DNA of 64,000 nt from CBDIHP01 sp965279195 (GCA_965279195.1 CBDIHP010000030.1:62001-126000); one strand, 5' to 3'; positions 54,011 to 63,517 are shown, counted from the first letter of the stretch. The notes: generated from the sequence alone by a model not told the origin. Made by a program: numbers and translations.

Positions 54011-54812
54011 CGGAACCTCCCAGGCGGTTCAGGAACCGGTCGAGGACCTCACGGAACCTCGGCCCGTCTTCAATATGCGGCATGTGACCCACGTCGTCGA
54101 GCAGGATCAACTCCGAGCCCGGGATCTCCCGGGAGAGTTCGGCCGCGACGTCCGGGGGATTGACCAGATCCCGAGCGCCGGAGACGACCAGGGTCGGCAC
54201 GCGAATCCCCGCAAGTCGTCCCCGAGCCTCGTGTTCCATCGCCACGGTCGCCTGACGACAGAAGGCGTCGGCGTCTTGCGGCCACTCGTTCCGCTCGGCG
54301 AACCGCACGAGCCCTTCCACCTGCGCGGGCGTCTTGTAGAACCGAGGCCCGACCAGCCATGGGAGCGTAGCCCGGGTGAAATCCCCCGCCCCCAGGAGTC
54401 GCCGCATCGACATCCAGGCGGCCAGGACGGCTCGCCGCCACTCGTTCGCCCCGGCGTGAGACGAGGCCAGCACCAGGGACCGCAGCTGGTCTCCGTGCCG
54501 GAGCGCAAACTCCTGCGCCACCAGGGCTCCCAGCGAATGTCCGACGAGATGGACGCGGCCGACCCCCAACGCATCGAGCCAGGCGGCGACGTCATCGGCC
54601 ATGTCGGCCGAGGTGTAATCCCCCTCGACCCGGCTCGACCGACCGACGTCGCGGTTGTCGGGCGCGAGCGCCTGGAACCGCGTCGAGAAGTGGCGGACGG
54701 TGACGCTGAACGCCCGATGGTCACCCCCGAGCCCGCTCAGGAACACCAGGGGTTCGCCCGCCCCCTGGGATTCGTAGAAGTAGTCGAGATCACGGATCCG
54801 GACGCTCGGCAT
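53994..54812 (-). CDS. Alpha/beta-fold hydrolase
   Basis: A 272-residue cytoplasmic serine hydrolase. The oxyanion segment is PLVFLSGLGGDHRAFSV (about 20-37), the nucleophile elbow HLVGHSLGALVAQEFA has Ser about residue 93, the acid is in TLVVSGARDLVNPPDVAAEL (Asp about 216), and the His is in DDVGHMPHIEDG (about 244). The mid-part cap (about 125-190) is helical. The family spans esterases, lactonases and hydrolytic dehalogenases, so the substrate is open. It starts the leftward directon that runs to 45191. Confidence 0.85.
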   Translation of the reverse strand: MPSVRIRDLDYFYESQGAGEPLVFLSGLGGDHRAFSVTVRHFSTRFQALAPDNRDVGRSSRVEGDYTSADMADDVAAWLDALGVGRVHLVGHSLGALVAQEFALRHGDQLRSLVLASSHAGANEWRRAVLAAWMSMRRLLGAGDFTRATLPWLVGPRFYKTPAQVEGLVRFAERNEWPQDADAFCRQATVAMEHEARGRLAGIRVPTLVVSGARDLVNPPDVAAELSREIPGSELILLDDVGHMPHIEDGPRFREVLDRFLNRLGGSDAEHG

Positions 54813-55073
54813 CGGTCGGAGACTCCTTCGGCTGGGCTCGATCGGGCAATTGTGCCGATTCCGTCGAGATGTTCCCAGACCATTCCGGACGGCCAGGGTT
54901 CGGTTGCGGCCGCCGGCCGCCGCTTCAAAAATCAGGATGATGCATAGTTTCTCGCCGACCGTTGACCGTCCGGCCGATTACCTTGGATGGGAGCCGGTCG
55001 CCCCCTGTCCGGTCCAACCCCGCCCGACCGCTGCCGTCTGTGTGGTCAACCAGCCGTCCGCAGGAGTGGAAAC

Positions 55074-55877
55074 GTGGCCAAGCGTCCCAAGCGATCGTTG
55101 TGGCGTCGGCCCTACACGTCCTTCCGCCTCGGCGAGGACAAGGCTCCCAACCCGGACCTCGACGAGCAACGGCTCACGCTCTACCTCCCGTCGGGCCTGC
55201 TCGACTGGGCCGAGTCGCATGCGATGCGGCACCGAGAGACCTCGCTCCAGGCCTTCTGCGCCCGATTGCTCCAGGAGGCGATCGAGACCGAACGGGCCAA
55301 GGTCCAGCTCTCCGACGCCGAGGCCAGGCGAGGCGCGTTCGAGGGGCTCGCGGAGATCTCGGACGATCCCGAGTACCTTGCGGAGTGGAGCGCTTCGATC
55401 CACGGCCAGCCCCCGGGGCCCACGATCCGGACCAACCGGAAGGTCGAGGTCACGCTGACCCCGAGCGATGAGGACGAGATCGAATTCCCCCCGATCCGAG
55501 GCCTGCCGATCCCCATGGGCGAATCCATCCTGAGCAACGCCGCGATGTGCGTCCTGAAGCATGGCGCGACCGGGGCGGATGACGGCTCGGCGGTGCTCCC
55601 GTGCCTCCGTCGGGGCGAATCGGTCCAGCCGGCGGCCGCGCAGGAACTGATGATGGCGCTGAACCAGCTCGAAGCCGAGTACAAGGGGCTCGCCGGGATC
55701 GACCGCCGCGTGGCCTATGCCCTGCACCGGCTGGCGTTCGAAGGTCAGGTGCTCCACACCGACGCCTGGCCGGGCTCGTTCGACGCGGCGACGGTGGATT
55801 TCCTGCGATATGTGCAGGAAGCGGTCGACCGGGTGCTTTCCGGCGAGGACATCCGTTACTATGCTCAGGAACCCTGA
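55074..55877 (+). CDS. Conserved-looking protein with RHH-like segment
   Basis: A 267-residue soluble protein, not recognised by function. After a basic start (VAKRPKRSLWRRPYTSFRLG) comes LTLYLPSGLLDWAESHAMRH followed by RETSLQAFCARLLQEAIETE, a strand-helix-helix pattern like the ribbon-helix-helix DNA-binding fold (about 30-75). The rest is acidic and mostly helical (MMALNQLEAEYKGLAGIDRR, DFLRYVQEAVDRVLSGEDIR). The GTG at 55074 with AGGAG seven bases upstream is the start; longer in-frame sequence has no ribosome site. It lies just upstream of glcE-glcF in the same direction and may regulate them, which is inference only. Confidence 0.6.
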   Translation: MAKRPKRSLWRRPYTSFRLGEDKAPNPDLDEQRLTLYLPSGLLDWAESHAMRHRETSLQAFCARLLQEAIETERAKVQLSDAEARRGAFEGLAEISDDPEYLAEWSASIHGQPPGPTIRTNRKVEVTLTPSDEDEIEFPPIRGLPIPMGESILSNAAMCVLKHGATGADDGSAVLPCLRRGESVQPAAAQELMMALNQLEAEYKGLAGIDRRVAYALHRLAFEGQVLHTDAWPGSFDAATVDFLRYVQEAVDRVLSGEDIRYYAQEP

Positions 55878-55915
55878 CACCCGCTGCCCGCACGCGTCCC
55901 GCCGGAGCCGTTCCG

Positions 55916-57169
55916 TTGAACTGGCCAGAGACCCCCACCGCCGCCCCGATCGGTGACGGCCGCTACGCCTCCCACCTCGATCAGCCCAGCACGGTCGACG
56001 AACTCCGGCAGACCCTCACGCGCCGGATCGAAGAAGGCTACGCCATCTACCCGCGCGGCGGGGCCACGGCCCTCGAATTCGGCGGCATCCCCCGCTCCGC
56101 GGGGGTGGCCATCTCCACCACCGGCCTGAACCGTGTGATCGACTACCCCGCCGCCGATATGACGATCACCGTCGAGGCCGGGATCACGGTCGGGGAACTC
56201 CAGGCGATCCTGGCCGCCGAGAACCAGCGGCTCACGATCGACGTCCCCCACCCCGACAAGGCCACGGTGGGCGGGCTGTACGCGACCAATACCTATGGCC
56301 CGCGTCGCTACGGCAACGGCCGCCCGCGCGACCAGATCATCGGCATCGGCTTCGTCAACGCCGAGGGGAATCTCATCAAGGGGGGCGGACGGGTCGTCAA
56401 GAACGTCGCCGGCTACGACCTGCCCAAGCTCATCACGGGCTCGCTCGGGACCCTCGGGATCATCGCCGAGCTGACCCTCAAGGTCCGGCCGAAGCCCGAG
56501 ACCTCAGCACTCGCCTGGGTCACCTTCGACAAGTTCGCCGATGCCCAGTCGGCCCTCGGGCGGCTAAACACGTCGGACACCCGGCCGACCGCGATCGAAC
56601 TGCTGAACCGCCACGCATCGGACTCGATCGGCACGCACCTCGGCCTGCCGGCGGCGGAATGGGTGGTCGTCGTCGGGATCGAGGACAATCCCAGCTCGGT
56701 CGAGTGGCAGCTCCAGCGGCTGTCGGGCGAGATGGCCCCTCGGCCGATGGAAGTCCGGCGCGATGGGGAGGCCGAGCGACTGTGGTCGAACCTGACCGAG
56801 GTCGCCGACTGGCACCTCGGGCCGATGATGATCCAGGTGATGCTACCCCCGACCGAGGCCGTGAAGTTCCTCGATCGGCTCTCGCAGAAGAACTGGGCCG
56901 TCCATGCGCACGCGGGCAACGGCTTCATCCTCGCCCAGTGGATCGGCGAGCCGTCACTGAACGATGCGTCTTCCAAGGTGCATCGGCTTCGGGAAGAGGT
57001 CCTCAACCACGGGGGGAGCCTCACCGTCCCCCGCTGCCCGACGGACTGGAAGCCCACGCTCAAGGTCTGGGGCGACCCGCGCGGGGATTGGGTGATCTCC
57101 GAGCGGATCAAGGCCACGATGGACCCCCGGGGCGTGCTGAATCCCGGCCGGTTCATTGGTACAATTTGA
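55916..57169 (+). CDS. glcE: Glycolate oxidase FAD-binding subunit GlcE-like
   Basis: A 417-residue FAD-binding oxidoreductase of the GlcD/GlcE family. The PCMH-type FAD domain is clear: IYPRGGATALEFGG (about 40-53), ITVEAGITVGELQAILAAEN, HPDKATVGGLYATNTYGPRR, RDQIIGIGFVNAEGNLIKGG, GRVVKNVAGYDLPKLITGSL, GTLGIIAELTLKVRP. The C-terminal part is shorter than GlcD (499 residues), hence the GlcE call. The start is a TTG at 55916 with GGAG eight bases upstream. The last residues (DPRGVLNPGRFIG) are typical of the family. GlcF follows after 71 bases; glcD is not in the window. Confidence 0.85.
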   Translation: MNWPETPTAAPIGDGRYASHLDQPSTVDELRQTLTRRIEEGYAIYPRGGATALEFGGIPRSAGVAISTTGLNRVIDYPAADMTITVEAGITVGELQAILAAENQRLTIDVPHPDKATVGGLYATNTYGPRRYGNGRPRDQIIGIGFVNAEGNLIKGGGRVVKNVAGYDLPKLITGSLGTLGIIAELTLKVRPKPETSALAWVTFDKFADAQSALGRLNTSDTRPTAIELLNRHASDSIGTHLGLPAAEWVVVVGIEDNPSSVEWQLQRLSGEMAPRPMEVRRDGEAERLWSNLTEVADWHLGPMMIQVMLPPTEAVKFLDRLSQKNWAVHAHAGNGFILAQWIGEPSLNDASSKVHRLREEVLNHGGSLTVPRCPTDWKPTLKVWGDPRGDWVISERIKATMDPRGVLNPGRFIGTI

Positions 57170-57240
57170 TCGTAACCCGCCGAGTTGGATCGGTCCGAGC
57201 TGACGGACCATCTCGCCCGCCCCGAAGGACTCCCCGCGCC

Positions 57241-58608
57241 ATGGCGATCGCGACGCCCGAATTCGAAGCCAACGCCCTGGGTAACGCCGCGCCCGCCGCC
57301 CCCGCGACGGGCAAGGTGGCCGACGCCGGGGTCGACCTCGCCTGGCTCGCGGACAAGATCGAGTACCGCCGGTTCCAGGACTGCGTCCACTGCGGCCTCT
57401 GCACCGCGAGCTGCCCGACCTATGTCGAGACCGGCGACGAGAACGACAGCCCGCGAGGCCGCATCTACCTGATGCGGGCGGTCGTCGACGGCCGCCTCGC
57501 CGCCTCCGAGAACGTCCGGCATCACCTGAACCTCTGCCTCGACTGTCGCGCCTGCGAGACGGCCTGCCCGTCGGGCGTGAAGTACGGCATGCTCATTGAG
57601 CCGTTCAAGGTCGCCCTCCACGACTCGGCCCCGGCCGCCGAGAAGACCAGCCTGCTCCAGAAGATCATCCTCGAACATCTCTTCCCTTACGTGGGTCGGG
57701 TCAAGCTGGCCCTGGCCCCGGCGAGGCTGCTCCAGAAGGTCGGCGTCCTCGACGCGATGGAGAAGTCCGGCCTCACGAAGCTCATGCCGCCGACGCTTCG
57801 GCGTCTCCAGGCGATGCTCCCGAGGTTGGGCAAGTCGCGCGGCCCCCTGCCCCAGGTCCTGCCGCCGATCGGACCCAAGCGGGCGAGGGTCGCCCTCTTC
57901 ACCGGCTGCGTCTCAGAGGCGATGTACCCGGAGACGAACTCCGCCACCGCGAAGGTCTTGCAGCACAACGGCTGCGAGGTCGTCGTCCCGCGCGGGCAGG
58001 TGTGCTGCGGGGCCATCCATTACCACTCGGGGGTCGAAGGCCCCGCGCTGGCGATGGCCAGGCAGAACATCCAGACCTTCAACCCCGACGAGTTCGACGC
58101 GATCATCGTGAACGTGGCCGGCTGCGGGGCGATGCTTAAGGACTACGCCCATCTCCTCACCGACCCGGCCGAGCACGACAAGGCCTCGAAGTTCGTGTCC
58201 AAGGTCAAGGATATCTCCGAGTTCCTTGTCCCTCTCGGCCTCATCAAGCCCAAGGGTCGGCTCGACAAGACCGTGACCTACCACGACGCCTGCCACCTCT
58301 GCCACGGCCAGCAGATCCGTTCGCAGCCCCGGCAGCTCCTCCGCTCGATCGAGGGGCTGAACCTCGTCCCGCTGGAAGAGACCGAGCTCTGCTGCGGTGC
58401 GGCGGGGACGTACAACCTCACCCAGCCCGAGATGTCCGAACGCCTCGGCCGCCGCAAGATGGACATGATCGAGGCCACCGGCGCCGAGATCGTCGCCACG
58501 GGCAACGTCGGCTGCATCCTCCAGATTGCACGCAAGGTCAAGGAACGCGGCAAGGATGTCCGCGTCACCCACCCCATCGACCTGCTGGCCGAAGCCTACG
58601 AGGGATAA
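57241..58608 (+). CDS. glcF: Glycolate oxidase iron-sulfur subunit
   Basis: A 455-residue protein that passes electrons from the flavin subunits to the membrane chain. Two 4Fe-4S motifs: CVHCGLCTASCPTY (about 43-56) and CLDCRACETACPSG (about 100-113). Two cysteine-rich CCG domains: FTGCVSEAMYPETN with QVCCGAIHYHSGVEG, and YHDACHLCHGQQ with ELCCGAAGTYNLTQPEM. Both CCG pairs are intact. The N-terminal 40 residues are Ala-rich and dispensable-looking. With glcE it forms a two-gene unit. Confidence 0.92.
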   Translation: MAIATPEFEANALGNAAPAAPATGKVADAGVDLAWLADKIEYRRFQDCVHCGLCTASCPTYVETGDENDSPRGRIYLMRAVVDGRLAASENVRHHLNLCLDCRACETACPSGVKYGMLIEPFKVALHDSAPAAEKTSLLQKIILEHLFPYVGRVKLALAPARLLQKVGVLDAMEKSGLTKLMPPTLRRLQAMLPRLGKSRGPLPQVLPPIGPKRARVALFTGCVSEAMYPETNSATAKVLQHNGCEVVVPRGQVCCGAIHYHSGVEGPALAMARQNIQTFNPDEFDAIIVNVAGCGAMLKDYAHLLTDPAEHDKASKFVSKVKDISEFLVPLGLIKPKGRLDKTVTYHDACHLCHGQQIRSQPRQLLRSIEGLNLVPLEETELCCGAAGTYNLTQPEMSERLGRRKMDMIEATGAEIVATGNVGCILQIARKVKERGKDVRVTHPIDLLAEAYEG

Positions 58609-58699
58609 CCCCGTCGGTGGGCGGCGGTCCGGACGCCGCTCCCCGATGGATTCGAGCGCACGGATCGCTTCAAATGATCGGCGAGTCCGCAACCGTTCC

Positions 58700-58731
58700 G
58701 GGAGTAGCGGCGGTTCCGCTGCCGCGCTCCC
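58700..58731. terminator. Hairpin between glcF and a convergent gene
   Basis: GGGAG/CTCCC (58700-58704 with 58727-58731) and GCGGC/GCCGC (58707-58711 with 58721-58725) form an interrupted 10-bp stem, ending seven bases before the stop of the leftward gene and about 90 bases after glcF. Confidence 0.45.
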
Positions 58732-58737
58732 GACGGC

Positions 58738-59502
58738 TTACCTGGGCTGGTAGGCCAGCCAGAGGGAGCGGAAATACCGCAGGACCCGCTCGGGATCCGG
58801 ACTCTCGGGGATCTCGGCCAGGGTGTAGCCGTCGTAGCCGGATTCCTTCAGCAACGCGAAGAGGGTCCGCCAGGGGTAGGCCTCGTCGGTGAGGTCGCGG
58901 AGGTGGACCTCGCGGATCTTCTTCGCGACGAGCCGGAAATTCTCGCGGATGTCACCGTTGACCACGTCGGTCGGATTCGAGTTCCAGCAGACGTAGACAT
59001 TGGGTTGATCGGCGTACTCGATGATCTTCGCCAGGTTCGGGACGAGTTGCGTGACCGCGCCGTGGACCTCGACGCGGATCTCGACGCCGAATCCGGCGGC
59101 GTCCTCGCCGACCTCGTGCAGGGCCTTGCCGATCTGGCGCAGGGTGGTGTCGAGCTCGACGCCCTTGGCGATCCCGTTCGGGCGGACCTTCACGCCGGGC
59201 GATCCGATGTCGTGGGCGAGCCGGACGTATTCCTTGGTGCCGGCGATGTTCTTCTTCACGACGGCCGGGTCGCTCGACTGATACTCGAAGGCGCTCCCCA
59301 GGCCGGCGAGTTCGACGGGCGAGTCGTCGAACCGCTTGCGGATGTCAGCCCGCTCGGCCTTGCTCAGGTTCACCTCGACCTTGTGGGCGTGCGTCGTCCG
59401 GAGTTCGACGCCCTCGAACTTGAGGGCCTCCAGCCGCTTGAGGATTGCGGCGAGGTCCCAGTCCTTGGCGATGTTGTAGGTGACCGTGCCGAGCCGGAGC
59501 AT
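58738..59502 (-). CDS. Sugar phosphate isomerase/epimerase family (xylose-isomerase-like TIM barrel)
   Basis: A 254-residue AP-endonuclease-2-like TIM barrel. It starts MLRLGTVTYNIAKDWDLAAI and shows LEALKFEGVELRTTHAHKVE, GSPGVKVRPNGIAKGVEL, VEIRVEVHGAVTQLVPNLAK (Glu of the metal site about 153), VYVCWNSNPTDVV, VHLRDLTDEAYPWRTLFALL and GYDGYTLAEIPE (late Glu about 233). Metal-ligand residues (Glu, Asn/Asp, His, Glu) appear present. The start at 59502 is the first Met before the barrel. No signal peptide. Substrate unknown. Confidence 0.8.
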   Translation of the reverse strand: MLRLGTVTYNIAKDWDLAAILKRLEALKFEGVELRTTHAHKVEVNLSKAERADIRKRFDDSPVELAGLGSAFEYQSSDPAVVKKNIAGTKEYVRLAHDIGSPGVKVRPNGIAKGVELDTTLRQIGKALHEVGEDAAGFGVEIRVEVHGAVTQLVPNLAKIIEYADQPNVYVCWNSNPTDVVNGDIRENFRLVAKKIREVHLRDLTDEAYPWRTLFALLKESGYDGYTLAEIPESPDPERVLRYFRSLWLAYQPR

Positions 59503-59559
59503 TTGCGGCGTCCTCGGGGAGGGCGAGTGATCTGGGATGGGGACGACTCTCACAAAACG

Positions 59560-59593
59560 GCGACGGAGCGGCAAGGGCTTGCCGCTCCGTCGC
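59560..59593 (-). terminator. Rho-independent terminator after the third DUF1501 gene
   Basis: A perfect 16-bp stem (59560-59575 with 59578-59593) lies 32 bases beyond the stop at 59625. On the minus strand it is followed by CGTTTTGTG. The isomerase gene beyond it must have its own promoter. Confidence 0.75.
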
Positions 59594-59624
59594 AGGGTTG
59601 TGCATGGGAGCCGACTTCAGCCGA

Positions 59625-60995
59625 TCAGGTCCGGGCGACGAGTTCGCTGATGACGGAGCCGGTCGAGCCGATGCTGGAAGGCCGACCCGCGCGGTTGTGG
59701 AAGGCGGTGGCCGGGTCGATGCCGAGCTGGTTGTAGACGGTGACGATCAGGTCTTCGGGCGAGACGGGACGGTCGCGGGGGACCTCGCCCTTGCTGTTGG
59801 AGGAGCCGATGACCATGCCCCTGTTGAGGCCGCCGCCGGTGATGAGGATGCTCATCAGCTCGCCCCAGTGGTCGCGCCCGGGGATGGGGTCTTGCGGGAG
59901 GCCCTTGTTGATGCGGGGGCCACGCCCGAACTCGCCCATGACGATGACCATCGTGGTGTCGAGCAGCCCGCGCTGGTCGAGGTCGTCGATCAGGGTGGCG
60001 ATCGATGCGTCGATGACGGGCAGGTAATCCTTCATGCGTTGTTCGATGCTGGAGTGGACATCCCAGCCGTCGAACGTGAGCGTGACGAACCGGACGCCGG
60101 CCTCGACGAGGCGTCGGCCGAGGAGTGCGCTCTGGCCCCAGCGGTGGCGGCCGTACTGATCGCGGAGGCGCGGATCTTCCTGGCTCAGGTCGAACGCCGC
60201 GCGGGCGGCGGGTCCGGAGACCATCTCGTACGCCTGCCTGCGGAAATCATCCAGGCCGTCCATCAGCCCCGACGAATCGACATCGCGGCGGGCGGTGTCG
60301 AACGCGTTGAGGAGCCCCTGGCGGTCGGACAGCCGGGACTCGGCCACGCCGCTGGGCAGCGTGAGGTTGGGGACGGCGTACCCCGGGGCGTTGGGGTCGC
60401 CGTCGGCGTTGAACGGGTTGTAGGCGACGCCCAGATACGCCGCGCCGTGGTATCCCGGGGCGAGTCCGACGCTGTGGGTGTTCGGCAGCCCGACGTAGGC
60501 GGGCATCCCGGGGAGGCAGGCCCCCTTCATCTTGGCGATGACGGAGCCGAACGACGGGTTCTGGATGGGCAGGTTGACCGAGGTCGCGCCGTGGTATCCG
60601 GTCAGCATCCAGTGCGCGGCGGCGAAGTGGTCGCCGGTCGTGTGGTGCATCGAACGGATCAGCGAAATCTTGTCCATCAATCGAGCGTGCTTGGGGAGCA
60701 GCTCGGGGAACTGCACGCCGGGGACGCACGATGAGATGGACTTGAGGGGCCCGCGATACTCGATCGGGGCGTCGGGCTTGGGGTCGTAGGTCTCGTGCTG
60801 CGGCGGGCCGCCGTCGAGCCAGATGAGGATGACCGAACGCTCATCCTTCGGATTGTTCGAAGCGTCGCCGAGGGCGCGGGCCTTGAGCATGTCGGCCAGG
60901 GTGAGGCCGCCCAGGCCGAGGACGCCCGTCTTGAGGAATCCGCGCCGGGAAATCCCATCGCAGTTCGTGAACGGCCGACCCACGAGATCCAGCAT
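59625..60995 (-). CDS. DUF1501 exported protein, copy 3
   Basis: A 456-residue DUF1501 protein with a convincing Tat signal (GISRRGFLKTGVLGLGGLTL, twin Arg about 17-18). Family blocks: SVILIWLDGGPPQHETYDPK, MHHTTGDHFAAAHWMLTGYH, VIVMGEFGRGPRINKG, GRDHWGELMSILITGGGLN, TVYNQLGIDPATAFHNRAGR. It lies 41 bases after the DUF1549/DUF1553 gene in the same direction and ends before the terminator at 59560, so the two form a closed two-gene operon. Its reaction is unknown. Confidence 0.88.
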   Translation of the reverse strand: MLDLVGRPFTNCDGISRRGFLKTGVLGLGGLTLADMLKARALGDASNNPKDERSVILIWLDGGPPQHETYDPKPDAPIEYRGPLKSISSCVPGVQFPELLPKHARLMDKISLIRSMHHTTGDHFAAAHWMLTGYHGATSVNLPIQNPSFGSVIAKMKGACLPGMPAYVGLPNTHSVGLAPGYHGAAYLGVAYNPFNADGDPNAPGYAVPNLTLPSGVAESRLSDRQGLLNAFDTARRDVDSSGLMDGLDDFRRQAYEMVSGPAARAAFDLSQEDPRLRDQYGRHRWGQSALLGRRLVEAGVRFVTLTFDGWDVHSSIEQRMKDYLPVIDASIATLIDDLDQRGLLDTTMVIVMGEFGRGPRINKGLPQDPIPGRDHWGELMSILITGGGLNRGMVIGSSNSKGEVPRDRPVSPEDLIVTVYNQLGIDPATAFHNRAGRPSSIGSTGSVISELVART

Positions 60996-61036
60996 CGCAA
61001 GACTCCTGCGAGATGAGGCGGTCGATCCGGTGACGA

Positions 61037-63517
61037 TCAGTCGTTGAACTGGAATTCCTTGGCATTCACGAGGGCCCAGAGGATGTCCTCATACGCCTCG
61101 CGCTTCTTGTCCTTCCGGCTCTCGACGTGGTGGACCGCCGTGGCCAGTTCGCTGCTCGATGGGGACCGGCCGAAGGCGTCCCAGAAGAGTTCCTCGATCT
61201 TGACCGGCTCGGGCCGTGTGTCCTTGAGCAACGCCTCCGCTCGGCCGCCGGCGGTGGTGAGCTTGGTCTGGACGTCGGCCGAGTTCAGGAGCATCAGGCT
61301 CTGGCCGAGGCTGGCGTCGCTCACCCGCTCGCACTCGCAGGCGGTGTCGCGCTTGGGGCGGCCGAAAGTGTCGAGGAAGGACGAGGCGATGCTCTCATCG
61401 GGTAAGTCGATGGCCCGGGTGCCCGAAGGCAGCCCGCCGAACGGGGTCGGTACGGCGGTCATCTGCGAGATGGCGTCGAGCAGGACCTCGGCGCCCATCC
61501 GCTTGGGGTAGTGCCGCGCGAAGCTCTGCTTGTCCTTGCCGTTGTACTCGTTGGGGATGCTCGACAGGCCGTAGGTCTTGCTGGTGCAGATGGTCCGGAC
61601 GAGCTGCTTGAGGTCGAAGCCGCTCTTCACGAACGACTCGGACAGGCCATCGAGGAGTTCCGGGTTGCTGGGCGGATTGGTCAGCCGCTGGTCGTCCATC
61701 GGCTCGACGATCCCGCGCCCGAAGAAGTGGGCCCAGTAGCGATTGACCACGGCGCGGGCGAAGTACGGATTGACGGGGTCGGCCATCCAGTCGACGAGCT
61801 TGGTGCGGGGGTCGGTCCGTCCGGAGACGGGGACGACCTTGTCGCCGAGGCCCTTGGGCTCCATCGTCTTGCCGGTCTTCGGATGCTGCACCGAGCCGCC
61901 ACGGGCGAGGAAGATGGTTTCCTCGTCGGCGTTGCCGCGACGCTTGCCGTTGGCGTTCGGCTTGCGGCCGACCTTGGCGAAGAAGGCGGCGAAGCCGTAG
62001 TAGTCGTCCTGCGCCCAGCGTTCGAAGGGGTGGTGGTGGCACTTGGCGCACTGGAGACGCATCCCGAGGAACACCTGGGCGGTGTCGTCGACGAAGGCGT
62101 CGGGCGTCTTGAGCCGCTTGTACCACATGACCGGCGGCGCCTCGTCGGGCGAGCCGCTCGCGGCCAGCACGCCCCGCACGAACTGGTCGTACGGCGTGTT
62201 CTTCGCCAGATTCTCGCGGATCCAGTCGTGGAACCGGAACGAGAGGCGCTGGAGGTTGCCGTTGCCGTCCCGCTTGTTCTTGAGGATGTCGGCCCAGCGG
62301 ATCGCGAAGTAGGAGGCGTACTCGGGGCGCTCCAGCAGGCGGTCGACCAGGGCGGCCCGCTTGTTGCCCGACTTGTCCTCGACGAAGGCCTTGGTCTCGG
62401 CGGCGGTGGGCAGGGTCCCGATGATGTCCAGGCTGGCCCGCCGGATGAACTCGGCGTCGGTGCAGTCCTCCGAGGGGAGGATCCCGAGGGCCTTCCATTG
62501 CTTCAGCGTGTTCTTGTCGACGACGTTCGCGGTCGGGAACTCGGGGTAGGCGGTGATCGCCTTGCCGAGCGGGACCGTGGCGCGGAAGACCACGACCTGC
62601 CCCTGATAGCGGGCCATGATCGCCGCCTGGCCGGAGAGGCTGCGGGTCTCGACCTGGCCGCCGTCGGCGACGGCCGCGACCTCGGTGTCGTTCGACTGGT
62701 ACTGGGCCCAGCGGGTGACGTCTTCCTTGCGGCCGTCGGTGTAGGTGGCGGTGACCACGAGCTGCTGCTTGACCCCGCGCGGGAGGACCCGGGCGTCGGG
62801 GTAGACCTCGATCCTGGCGACGGTCGGGTCGTCGGACTTGCCGAGCGGCATGCCCGAGCCGATCCAGCGCTCGACGACGCGGAACTCGTGGGAATCCGGC
62901 TCCATCCGCTTGCCGCCGCCGTGGGGGACCTTCGCAACGGCCTTGGTGAGCAGCAGGCTCTGATCGGGGGCGGCCGGGAAGAGTCTCCGGCCGCGGCCTT
63001 CCCTCACGAGGGTCTCGTAGTCGACCCAGGGCTCGAAGCCGAGGAGGCTGAGCCGGAAACCGTTCTGGCCGCTCGCCTTGCCGTGACAGCCGCCGGCGTT
63101 GCAGCCGAGCTTCGTGAAGACAGGAACGACCTCGTTGGCGAAATTGACCGGGGGCGGCGTCGCCACGTCCCTCACCTCGACGGGGATCATCAGATGCTGG
63201 CCGCCGACGCTGGCGATGACCTCGGTCTTGCCGTCGGCCACGGCGGTCACCGTGCCGGAGGAATCGACGGTGGCGATGGCCTCATTCTTCGAGCGGAAGG
63301 TCGCTTTTCCGGTGGCGTCGGCGACCGAACCATCGGACTGTCTGGCGTCGACCGCGATCTGCTGGACCGAATCCGGGCCGCGCAGGAGGGCCTTCGGCGG
63401 GTAAGTGGAAAAGATGTCCGCCGGACGGGGGGCCTTGACGTCCGCCGCCCCTGCCCAGGTCGAGGAGACGAGCAGGAAAGAGGCGGCGAGGGAGAAGGTT
63501 GTGGCACGTCCCGGCAT
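61037..63517 (-). CDS. DUF1549/DUF1553 protein with Ig-like (BIG_2) insert, copy 3
   Basis: An 826-residue exported protein. Signal peptide TTFSLAASFLLVSSTWAGAA; an N-terminal bacterial Ig-like domain (about 35-125; ATFRSKNEAIATVDSSGTVT); a cytochrome-like region with CNAGGCHGKASGQNG (a C-x4-CH spacing, about 140); a second Ig-like domain (about 225-320; VVTATYTDGRKEDVTRWAQY); DUF1549 (FIRRASLDIIGTLPTAAETK, about 375) with CAKCHHHPFERWAQDD about 487; DUF1553 (ARAVVNRYWAHFFGRGIVEP, TNPPSNPELLDGLSESF, from about 585). GGAGAG upstream of the ATG at 63517 fits. It differs in plan from copies 1 and 2, so it is a different subfamily. Confidence 0.88.
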   Translation of the reverse strand: MPGRATTFSLAASFLLVSSTWAGAADVKAPRPADIFSTYPPKALLRGPDSVQQIAVDARQSDGSVADATGKATFRSKNEAIATVDSSGTVTAVADGKTEVIASVGGQHLMIPVEVRDVATPPPVNFANEVVPVFTKLGCNAGGCHGKASGQNGFRLSLLGFEPWVDYETLVREGRGRRLFPAAPDQSLLLTKAVAKVPHGGGKRMEPDSHEFRVVERWIGSGMPLGKSDDPTVARIEVYPDARVLPRGVKQQLVVTATYTDGRKEDVTRWAQYQSNDTEVAAVADGGQVETRSLSGQAAIMARYQGQVVVFRATVPLGKAITAYPEFPTANVVDKNTLKQWKALGILPSEDCTDAEFIRRASLDIIGTLPTAAETKAFVEDKSGNKRAALVDRLLERPEYASYFAIRWADILKNKRDGNGNLQRLSFRFHDWIRENLAKNTPYDQFVRGVLAASGSPDEAPPVMWYKRLKTPDAFVDDTAQVFLGMRLQCAKCHHHPFERWAQDDYYGFAAFFAKVGRKPNANGKRRGNADEETIFLARGGSVQHPKTGKTMEPKGLGDKVVPVSGRTDPRTKLVDWMADPVNPYFARAVVNRYWAHFFGRGIVEPMDDQRLTNPPSNPELLDGLSESFVKSGFDLKQLVRTICTSKTYGLSSIPNEYNGKDKQSFARHYPKRMGAEVLLDAISQMTAVPTPFGGLPSGTRAIDLPDESIASSFLDTFGRPKRDTACECERVSDASLGQSLMLLNSADVQTKLTTAGGRAEALLKDTRPEPVKIEELFWDAFGRSPSSSELATAVHHVESRKDKKREAYEDILWALVNAKEFQFND

